A DNA stretch of 40,421 nt from Methanobacteriota archaeon (GTDB taxonomy: Archaea > Thermoplasmatota > Poseidoniia > Poseidoniales > Poseidoniaceae), in assembly GCA_018649825.1 (NCBI GenBank), contig JABIHC010000082.1, positions 1 through 40,421 of the forward strand. The letters are read 5' to 3'. The position numbers and the translations under genes are program-made. The notes beneath the pieces were generated by a model that saw only the letters and a program-made list of their open reading frames with translations, searched no databases and was not told the origin of the DNA. Shown piece after piece: positions 9,328 to 16,698 of the stretch (the stretch's first letter is position 1; every line of letters starts with the position of its first letter).

Positions 9328-11835
9328 ATGCCCAAACCACGACTCAAAGATAAACGCTGGTCAATTGACCTTGAAAAGAGAATTCAAGAAGAACATTATT
9401 CCGATGCGACATCTTACGATTCACGATACGGTTTTAATCCTGCTAGTGAAAAGGAATTATTTGTCATTGACACCCCTCCTCCATACCCGAGTGGCACATG
9501 GCATATTGGTGCAGTTGCCCAGTATAGTATGATTGATGTGATTGCACGCTCACAGAGATTACTCGGCAAGGAGGTGTACTTTCCTTGGGGTGTTGATCGT
9601 AATGGAATCAACATTGAATTTACAGTCGAGAAGAATACTGGAAGGAAAATGAAGACTTATGACAGAGCAGAATTTCTTGACAAGTGTGCTGAAACTATTG
9701 AGGAGTTTACTCAGGCAATGCGCAAAACCGCCTCTCGAGTTGGCCTCTCCTGTCATTTTGCAAATGAATATCTTACAGATTCCCCCGAATATCGTTCAGT
9801 AACTCAGTCCATTTTCATCGAATTATTTGAAAAAGGCAGTATTGTTGAGGATCTCCGGCCAAATATTTACGACCCGATTGAAGGAACTACTATTGCGGAT
9901 GCCGAGGTTGAGCGCCTGCAACGAAATACCAACTTAGTCGACGTGATTTGGCAAACTGAAAGCGGAGAGAGTCTATCTATATCTACAACTAGACCAGAAT
10001 TAATTTGTGCCTGTGGTGTAGTAGTAGTCCACCCTGATGATGAGAGGTATCAACATTTAGTTGGACAAAAAATTAACCTTCCTGTGGAAGTATCTGGGCG
10101 TGCTGCTCAGGTTGAAATAAGGACTCACCTAAGTGTCAAATCAGAATTTGGCAGTGGTATTCTAATGGTTTGTTCATTCGGAGACCAAAATGATGTTGCT
10201 GTTTTCCGTGAATTAGGATTGACTCCATTTCAGGCAATTGGTTTAGATGGCTGCATGACTGAATTGGCAGGACCCCTTGCTGGTCTAAGTGTAAAGGATG
10301 CCCGCTCACAAGTTATTGAGACTCTTGAAGGGCAAGGGAAAATTGAGAAAATAGAACAACGCATGCAAGAAGTTCCAGTTAGTGAAAGAGGAAAGAATCC
10401 AGTGGAAATTATTCTTCTAAAGGAATGGTATGTCAAGCAAACCGATGTCCAAGACAAGATGCGAAAGAACATTGAAAAAATCAACTTCATTCCGCCTCGA
10501 AATAGACAATTATTGCTCGACTGGATGGATAATATTAGTATTGATTGGCCAATAAGTCGTCGCCGCTGGTACCATACAGAAATTCCTATTTGGTACTCCC
10601 TTGACGAAAGCAAAATAATCGTCCCTCCAAAAGGTGTTTATGTTCAACCTTGGCGCCAACAACCTCCTTCTGGCTCTCGCGTTTTGGACCGAGAAACAAG
10701 ACAAGTATTAGGACAGTGGGATGAACTTTCAAGTTCAATTGGTGAGGTTATTGGTGAGGAAAAGGTATTCGATACCTGGATGGACTCATCTAATTCAAAT
10801 TTGTATGTAAGTGGTTACTCTGACCCCGAAGTTTTCTCGCGTGCATTCCCTACTGCACTCCGTCCTCAGGGCAAAGAAATAGTTCGTACTTGGTTGTATT
10901 ACACCCTCCTAAAGAGCACCTTATTATTTGACAAACCCGGATTCTCCAATGTTTGGATAGATGGTTTAGGAATGGACCCTTGGGGGCGAAAAATGTCCAA
11001 ATCTCTAGGGAATGGAATTGATGCTGATTCAGTATTGGAGTGTGGGGCTGGTGGCAGAACCGGATCTTGGAAGGTCAAAGGGCCTGACAAGACAGTTTCC
11101 CTGAAAGCAAATAAAATTGGTAGTGAATGTTTCCGTTTGTGGAAGGCTTGTGAGGCTCAAGTTGGTGATGATTTCCAAATTAATCCTGAGGAAATTGAAA
11201 AGAAATATTTTGGTGTTTTGACAAAATTGTTCAATGTGGCTCGTTTTGCTTCCCAATTTGATTGCCCCGAAAACCTTGACACCGCTCCTGAAGGCTTACC
11301 GGTTGAGGACCGCTGGATATTGGCCGAATTCTCGCAAATGATGACAACAGTTGCTACCTCTTGGGAATCCGTTGACATTTATTCTGCCGGACATGCTTTG
11401 AAATCTTTCGGCACCGGTATATTACCAAGTCACTGGCTTGAAATGGCGAAAACTCGCCTCTATAGTGATGACAAACATGCAGCGTGGACAATACATCGTA
11501 TAGTTCGTGACTACATGGCAATGTTCAGTCCAATATGCCCCTTCTTTACCCATCACATTAGTACTACCTTGTATGGTTCAAGTGCAGTAGATGTGCGTGA
11601 ATTCCCTGCAATGCCGGTTGAATCATTGGCGACGGGCAGCGACGAAGGCAAGGCGATGTGCAACCTCACTCAGACAATAATTGAATTCAATAGCGACACT
11701 TGGAAGACAAAGAAGGACGCAGGAGTCTCACTGAATCAACCGATTGGCGGAATAATTATCCCAGAAAAACTTGTCAATATTGAAGCAGATGCAGACTTTA
11801 CTGAAATATTAACTTCAATGCATAGCCTTGAGTAA
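9328..11835 (+). CDS. valS: Valyl-tRNA synthetase
   Basis: It charges tRNA-Val with valine and edits mischarged threonine; cytosolic class Ia synthetase of 835 residues, slightly short for the family. The archaeal ValRS signature DTPPPYPSGTWHIG holds the HIGH motif. The editing (CP1) domain is present with STTRPE, and KMSKSLGNG is the KMSKS loop at about residue 556. An anticodon-binding helical domain follows. The context WTWLYY-like segment IVRTWLYYTLL and the DTPPPYPSG signature favour ValRS over IleRS or LeuRS. There is no Shine-Dalgarno at the ATG; the ATG at 9305 is out of frame. The gene converges on dinB with 36 bases between the stops. Confidence 0.92.
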   Translation: MPKPRLKDKRWSIDLEKRIQEEHYSDATSYDSRYGFNPASEKELFVIDTPPPYPSGTWHIGAVAQYSMIDVIARSQRLLGKEVYFPWGVDRNGINIEFTVEKNTGRKMKTYDRAEFLDKCAETIEEFTQAMRKTASRVGLSCHFANEYLTDSPEYRSVTQSIFIELFEKGSIVEDLRPNIYDPIEGTTIADAEVERLQRNTNLVDVIWQTESGESLSISTTRPELICACGVVVVHPDDERYQHLVGQKINLPVEVSGRAAQVEIRTHLSVKSEFGSGILMVCSFGDQNDVAVFRELGLTPFQAIGLDGCMTELAGPLAGLSVKDARSQVIETLEGQGKIEKIEQRMQEVPVSERGKNPVEIILLKEWYVKQTDVQDKMRKNIEKINFIPPRNRQLLLDWMDNISIDWPISRRRWYHTEIPIWYSLDESKIIVPPKGVYVQPWRQQPPSGSRVLDRETRQVLGQWDELSSSIGEVIGEEKVFDTWMDSSNSNLYVSGYSDPEVFSRAFPTALRPQGKEIVRTWLYYTLLKSTLLFDKPGFSNVWIDGLGMDPWGRKMSKSLGNGIDADSVLECGAGGRTGSWKVKGPDKTVSLKANKIGSECFRLWKACEAQVGDDFQINPEEIEKKYFGVLTKLFNVARFASQFDCPENLDTAPEGLPVEDRWILAEFSQMMTTVATSWESVDIYSAGHALKSFGTGILPSHWLEMAKTRLYSDDKHAAWTIHRIVRDYMAMFSPICPFFTHHISTTLYGSSAVDVREFPAMPVESLATGSDEGKAMCNLTQTIIEFNSDTWKTKKDAGVSLNQPIGGIIIPEKLVNIEADADFTEILTSMHSLE

Positions 11836-11871
11836 TGCCATTTTACTTTCTAATCTCCGGCAAGTTAGGTC

Positions 11872-13029
11872 CTATTCACTTTCCTCGCCAACATCGTCAA
11901 GGGTAGATTGCCTATTCGGAGGCGCTTCAAGCCCACCTATTTTGAAACCAATTAGCCTGACTGGCCGTTCAAGGTCAATGTTGGTGGCGAACAATTCACA
12001 GGCTACACGGCGAAATATTTTTTCATCGTCCATAGCAACCATTAGTGATTTTCCATAAGTGTGTGTTTCAAAACCTTTGTAGCGAATTTTGACCTCGCAA
12101 AGTCTCCCTGCAATCTCCATTTCTCTCACTCGCTTGCAAACGCGTCCGATGAGTAATTTCAATCGTGAAAGAATCTCTTCTGAATCTGTAATATCAGTAG
12201 GGAATGTATGCTCTTTGCTAATGCTCTTTCGACTACGCAATACGCTAACTTCGCTTGAACTAGTCCCTTCATAAATGTGAATTATCCATTTAGCAAATCT
12301 CTCACTACTGAAGCGAGTTAGACCAATCTCTCCCAATTCGTATGCATCATCAACAGTTTCTATACCCCATTCTGCCAATCGAGTAGCCGATTTAGGTCCG
12401 ATACCAGGAACTTCTCGGCATTTTCTGCCATTAAAGAAATGTTCAATTTCGTCGGGCATTACTCGGTGAATTCCCATTGGCTTGTTTTCTTCACTACTCA
12501 TTTTTGCAATAATACGCGTAGGACCAATCCCAAAAGATGAACCCAAGGAGACATTATTCATTATTTCATTCTGCAAAGACTTGGCTAATGCTAATGCTTT
12601 ATCCCAGTCTCCCTCGGTTACTGTTGTGACGTCCAAAAAGGCTTCATCCACACTTGTTTGTTCAAATTTGTCCGCTTTTGCTTGAAGGATTTCCATTACT
12701 TTTCGGCTGGCTCTTGAGATTAGCCCTCTTGTACTTTTCATGTACAGGCCAATGCCGATTGGATGGCCAGGGCAGCGACGCCATGCTTCCGAAATGGGCA
12801 TCGCAGAATGAATGCCATATTTCCTTGCGGCATAATTGCAAGTGCTAACAATCCCTCTCGCTCTCCCCCCTTTAGGGTCTGAACCAATGATTAAGGGGAT
12901 CTTAGGGTCAAGTCCATGATGTAAAGTTTCAACTGATGCGAAAAAGGCATCTAGGTCGCAATGAATGATGATTCTTCCTAGAGAGGTGGCGATATTGTTG
13001 CCGTGGCCAGCCAACGCCTCTGCTCTCAT
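11872..13029 (-). CDS. dinB: DNA polymerase IV (Y-family translesion polymerase)
   Basis: A distributive polymerase that copies past damaged bases. The 385-residue protein begins with the catalytic IIIHCDLDAFFASVE and carries the second metal site SVDEAFLDV. The steric/finger motif YAARKYGIHSAMP, a helix-hairpin-helix thumb (CREVPGIGPKSATRLAEWGI) and a little-finger domain are also present. Near the C-terminus RQSTLDDV resembles a PCNA-interacting peptide, but lacks the usual aromatic pair. The ORF-track start at 13059 is a TTG; the ATG at 13029 is preferred, though no Shine-Dalgarno is seen. It lies downstream of the nitroreductase gene on the same strand. Confidence 0.92.
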   Translation of the reverse strand: MRAEALAGHGNNIATSLGRIIIHCDLDAFFASVETLHHGLDPKIPLIIGSDPKGGRARGIVSTCNYAARKYGIHSAMPISEAWRRCPGHPIGIGLYMKSTRGLISRASRKVMEILQAKADKFEQTSVDEAFLDVTTVTEGDWDKALALAKSLQNEIMNNVSLGSSFGIGPTRIIAKMSSEENKPMGIHRVMPDEIEHFFNGRKCREVPGIGPKSATRLAEWGIETVDDAYELGEIGLTRFSSERFAKWIIHIYEGTSSSEVSVLRSRKSISKEHTFPTDITDSEEILSRLKLLIGRVCKRVREMEIAGRLCEVKIRYKGFETHTYGKSLMVAMDDEKIFRRVACELFATNIDLERPVRLIGFKIGGLEAPPNRQSTLDDVGEESE

Positions 13030-13103
13030 GCTGGATAATCCGTGGCGACAGTTATTCAATTAACCTATCTCATTTTTTCTCCTGAAAAATCATAGGAGTT
13101 CAA

Positions 13104-13772
13104 TTATTCAAGGAAAACTGAAATCTCTCCAAGGTCTTTGCGCTCAATATTCGGAACTTTAGCCCCATCCTTTGGATATCCAACTGGTAGTACAAGCATT
13201 GCAGTTTCATGATTTGGCCTCTTTAGAATCTCTCCAAGAAATTTCATTGGAGATGGTGTGTGTGTAAGGGTGCAAAGCCCCATTTGATGTATTGCGGAGA
13301 TGAACATTCCTGCGGCAATACCAACCGATTCTGTCGAATAATAAGTTGGCCCCCATTCTCCATTCTCTCTCAATCTCATTGTCTGCCTAAATAGAACTAC
13401 GACCCAAGGTGCATCAGTAAGGTGTTCTTTTACAAAATCAGTCCCGAGCGGTGCCAAAACTTCCAACCATTCCTCCGGCATCCTTTGTTCGTAGGATTTT
13501 TTCTCCTCTATTTCAGCAGCAGTGCGAATTTTTTTCTTCAATTCATGATTAGAAATGGCCACAAAGGTCCATGGTTGCAGATGAGCACCGCTCGGAGCGG
13601 TGCCAGCACTTCTAATCGCCTGTTCAATCAATTCTTTAGCAACTGGCTGCTTAGAAAAATCCCGCATAGAACGTCGCTTATTCAGCATTTCAAAGAACTC
13701 AAGTGCCCTTTTCCCCATCTCTTCTTTTGGGAATGGGGTGAACTGTAATGGTACAAAGTCGGGCTCATCCAT
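13104..13772 (-). CDS. Nitroreductase-fold flavoprotein, iodotyrosine-deiodinase-like
   Basis: This FMN enzyme of 222 residues belongs to the nitroreductase superfamily. KRRSMRDFS and SGAHLQPWTF are FMN-binding segments and the C-terminus has LVLPVGYP. Compared from memory with mammalian iodotyrosine deiodinase, the active-site lid is conserved in detail. EEKKSYEQRM aligns with the Glu and Tyr that hold the substrate zwitterion, and the Lys of TDFVKEHL lies exactly 21 residues after that Tyr, the same spacing as in human IYD (E157, Y161, K182). The tail VPNIERKDLGEI also matches. I therefore infer reductive dehalogenation of a halotyrosine or a similar reaction. It has no membrane anchor, unlike the mammalian enzyme. 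It is leftward, between dinB and serA. Confidence 0.85.
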   Translation of the reverse strand: MDEPDFVPLQFTPFPKEEMGKRALEFFEMLNKRRSMRDFSKQPVAKELIEQAIRSAGTAPSGAHLQPWTFVAISNHELKKKIRTAAEIEEKKSYEQRMPEEWLEVLAPLGTDFVKEHLTDAPWVVVLFRQTMRLRENGEWGPTYYSTESVGIAAGMFISAIHQMGLCTLTHTPSPMKFLGEILKRPNHETAMLVLPVGYPKDGAKVPNIERKDLGEISVFLE

Positions 13773-13811
13773 ACCATCTTGGAAGTCGTGACGGCGGTTG
13801 AATGTGTCGCA

Positions 13812-14804
13812 TTAAAGTACGCCTTTGTTAACCAGCGTCTTCATTTCTCGCCCAGCGATAGCGTCCATAACTGCCTCGGCAATATCCAACCCCACTCTTC
13901 TTTGTGCTTCCAAAGTGGCTGCTCCGATATGCGGTGTTCCATGGAAATTAGGGTGTTGAAGTAATTGTTGTTGCAAACTTACAGGCTCTTTTTCAAACAC
14001 ATCAAGTGCAACACTTGTCAATTCTCCGCTATTTAATGCATCCAATACCGCCTTTTCATCAACGATTCCACCTCTTGCACAATTTACCACATGGTTACCA
14101 CAGGCAATACCATTTGGTGCTTTACCTGGCATCATTGCGATTCTCTCTGAATTAACTAGGTGATGTGTCTCCTCGCTTAGATTGCAGTGAATTGAAATAT
14201 GGGTGCACATACGGAATATATTGTTGACATTTTGATGAAGCGTAGTATTCATACTTCTTGCAATTTCCTTTGGCAGATAGGGGTCATATGCATGAACTTC
14301 CATCCCTATTGTTTGGGCTACTTTGGCAACACCTTGTGCTATTCTTCCAAAGCCGATTAACCCCAATGCCTTACCTGATAATTCAGTACCCCTCATTTGC
14401 TTTTTCTCCCACTTTCCTTGACGCATGCCCTCGTTCGCAAGCGGGATGTGGCGAATGCAAGAAATTAGGTGCCCAATGGTCAATTCTATCACACTCTGTG
14501 TACTGGCGCGTGGTGCATTAACAACCGCAATTCCGTGCTGTGTAGCAGTGGATAAATCTATGTTGTCAACTCCAACCCCTGCTCTTCCAATTACCTTTAG
14601 TTTTCCTCCCTCTAATGTACTTGCAGAGATTACCTCAGAGGTTAGTTTGGTCGCACTGCGGACAATAATCGCATCAAATTCCTGCAATGCACCGGCAAGC
14701 AAATCATCCTTGTTAATATGTGAAACAACAACTTCATGTCCAGCTTTAGTGAGGACTTCAACGGCTTCTTCAGCCATGCCATCAGTAACTGCAATACGTG
14801 CCAT
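13812..14804 (-). CDS. serA: D-3-phosphoglycerate dehydrogenase, short form without ACT domain
   Basis: It oxidises 3-phosphoglycerate with NAD, the first step of serine synthesis. The 330-residue protein has the 2-hydroxyacid dehydrogenase layout. The substrate domain (IIVRSATKLT) is followed by the GRAGVGVDNID segment and the dinucleotide motif GLIGFGRIAQGVA. Catalytic Arg lies in VNCARGGIVDE, Glu in DVFEKEP, and His in TPHIGAATLEA. It stops right after the second catalytic region, so the regulatory ACT/ASB domains of long SerA are absent. MARIAVTDG at 14804 is the natural N-terminus; the longer ORF start adds a non-homologous leader. Another 2-hydroxyacid dehydrogenase activity cannot be excluded. 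Together with the glyA fragment it gives two serine/glycine genes in the window. Confidence 0.85.
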   Translation of the reverse strand: MARIAVTDGMAEEAVEVLTKAGHEVVVSHINKDDLLAGALQEFDAIIVRSATKLTSEVISASTLEGGKLKVIGRAGVGVDNIDLSTATQHGIAVVNAPRASTQSVIELTIGHLISCIRHIPLANEGMRQGKWEKKQMRGTELSGKALGLIGFGRIAQGVAKVAQTIGMEVHAYDPYLPKEIARSMNTTLHQNVNNIFRMCTHISIHCNLSEETHHLVNSERIAMMPGKAPNGIACGNHVVNCARGGIVDEKAVLDALNSGELTSVALDVFEKEPVSLQQQLLQHPNFHGTPHIGAATLEAQRRVGLDIAEAVMDAIAGREMKTLVNKGVL

Positions 14805-14998
14805 GCTACCTCGTGCAAGCGTGCTAACAATGAATGTTGTGGCGAAAAAACACCCACTCATCTCTACCAACAAACACAGAAAACTAGCCAGCCTATCTTA
14901 TCATTGTTGTCAGATGAGCAGAAAATCAATTATTTCCAATTTAATATTCGTGTAATGCTAGGGGATATTTCTAAGCGAAAAGACCGGTAGCAGTAATT

Positions 14999-16171
14999 GT
15001 GTCCGACACCAATGTCGCTGCGCTATTGTGGTCAATAGCCTTGCTAACTATCCCTCTTTGGATGGCAATTCCAGCGCGAATTATTTGGCGTCATTGGGTT
15101 GGCAGTAAAATACAAGATGAACAATATCGGCAAAAAGTCAAGCAAATCTTAGACGGGGGTTATTCTCTTGAACAATTCCGTGCTTCATTGGACGACGAAA
15201 GGCGCAAATTGCATATTGATCAAAGTAAGGCAAAACTCATTGAAACTGACATATTGTATCCACTTTCAATCACCCACTTCTTACTCCTTCCTGCACTAAT
15301 TGTTAGTCCTTTAGCAATACTTTTGGCTATGCCTTTTCTTCTTTTTGCTCTGCCTATGATAATGTTATTTGAATGGTTATTGATAGACCGTAAAATATTG
15401 ATTAAGGCTATGTCGTTCTTCCAAAAACAGACAAAATGGCAAGTGATTCACATACCTCAACCACGTGTTGATCATTCAAATCTTCAAATCGACTTAATTT
15501 CATTCCACAGAATGCCGAGGGCCTCATTCCTTGGGATGTTTGCATGGCTAATTATTCACTGGGTTGTTCAATCAGAAGTTTGGTGGCTCGAAGTTCTATT
15601 CTTTGGACTCTTATATCTTGGGCTTCTTGCAGTTATCGAAGTTGTAACAACTGCAATGGATTCCGAATTGATATTTGCTGACCCTGCCGGAAGCAGGTTA
15701 ATACCCATTGACAAATGGATAGAGAATTTCATTCGGCCATTAATTGGCGCAGGTCTAATATTCCTATTGTCCCGAAATTTAATGGATGAATCCCGTTCGT
15801 CTGAAGGCGACCCAATTCTATTTTCTCTTCAAGCCCTACTGGTATTGTTTTCAGTAACAATTGTTGGTTTTGGTGTGGAAGTTGGCTTTTCAAGGCGGCG
15901 CGGAGGCAAAGTACGTGAAATATTTTCTCGGCAAGTTGTCTCAATTTTTTCCCCTCTTTCGTATAATTTCACTCGACATAGTGGACGTTTGGAATTACAT
16001 GTTGCATGTTCAATGGAAGAGCGACGCAATTCGAAAGATTCAGAGTTTGATGAACCCCGCAAGCATGTCAATTACACCTTCATTGAGGATTTGCGGTCAA
16101 CTTCACAGGATGGCAAGCCGATTTCCCCCCCGACAATTCCGGATAATTTCTCTTCCTCCAATAAGGAATAA
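14999..16171 (+). CDS. Multi-pass membrane protein of unknown function
   Basis: I do not recognise this 390-residue protein. It starts at a GTG and has a first TM at once (ALLWSIALLTIPLWM). A charged loop of about 60 residues follows, then a long hydrophobic block (LLLPALIVSPLAILLAMPFL), two central TMs (around WWLEVLFFGLLYLGLLAVIE) and two later ones. A hydrophilic tail of about 95 residues with a basic patch (FSRRRGGKVREIF) ends it. No catalytic motif stands out. A TATA-like TTTAATATT lies about 52 bases before the GTG. It is divergent from serA and followed by about 100 bases without a gene before the Fe-S carrier gene ends. Confidence 0.65.
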   Translation: MSDTNVAALLWSIALLTIPLWMAIPARIIWRHWVGSKIQDEQYRQKVKQILDGGYSLEQFRASLDDERRKLHIDQSKAKLIETDILYPLSITHFLLLPALIVSPLAILLAMPFLLFALPMIMLFEWLLIDRKILIKAMSFFQKQTKWQVIHIPQPRVDHSNLQIDLISFHRMPRASFLGMFAWLIIHWVVQSEVWWLEVLFFGLLYLGLLAVIEVVTTAMDSELIFADPAGSRLIPIDKWIENFIRPLIGAGLIFLLSRNLMDESRSSEGDPILFSLQALLVLFSVTIVGFGVEVGFSRRRGGKVREIFSRQVVSIFSPLSYNFTRHSGRLELHVACSMEERRNSKDSEFDEPRKHVNYTFIEDLRSTSQDGKPISPPTIPDNFSSSNKE

Positions 16172-16270
16172 TTATTCCAGTGCCATGAGACGATGCTTGA
16201 ATTGTAAGAGTTGAGACTCAGTGTATTTAGATAATTCAAGGACTAGAAAGAAAATAATTATGGTTATTGC

Positions 16271-16657
16271 TCAACTAAATGACTCCCCACAACCACAGGT
16301 ACGGTCTGCATTTGGGTTATTGATTTTGAAACCGCCACCCATTAATTTATCTTCATAGGCAATTTCAATGCCATTTAGCATATTGGCAAAATTCCGAGGA
16401 ATTAGAACCTCAATGCCTTCGACGATAACAGTCTGGCATATTTCATCAGTTTCCTCGACCAATTGTAATTCATACTTGAAACCAGAACAACCGCCATTTA
16501 ATACTCCAATAAGCAACGAAGAATTCCCTCCCTCCATTGCACCTTCAAGCATTACCTTTGCTTTATTGGTAATTGTTAGATTAATATCAACTAATTCATT
16601 CTCGTTATACACTTCAATAACTGGTTCGGCGGTTGGGCACTGGTCATCAGCAGACAT
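16271..16657 (-). CDS. A-type iron-sulfur cluster carrier (IscA/ErpA/HesB family)
   Basis: This 128-residue protein carries and delivers Fe-S clusters to apo-enzymes. The three conserved cysteines are in place: one in NGGCSGFKY and two in the C-terminal RTCGCGESF. The intervening GGGFKINNPNA is also typical. The first 25 or so residues are an acidic extension beyond the usual 105-110. The ORF track uses a TTG at 16666; the ATG at 16657 (MSADDQ) is more natural. It follows the TPR gene on the same strand after 41 bases. Radical-SAM QueE elsewhere in the window is one kind of client, but that is only context. Confidence 0.88.
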   Translation of the reverse strand: MSADDQCPTAEPVIEVYNENELVDINLTITNKAKVMLEGAMEGGNSSLLIGVLNGGCSGFKYELQLVEETDEICQTVIVEGIEVLIPRNFANMLNGIEIAYEDKLMGGGFKINNPNADRTCGCGESFS

Positions 16658-16698
16658 CGGTATCAATATGGGCTAAAGCCGATGTGCTAAAAACATGT

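Noticed and set aside
14425-14955. 176-residue plus-strand ORF opposite serA
   Set aside because: Antisense shadow of well-conserved dehydrogenase motifs.
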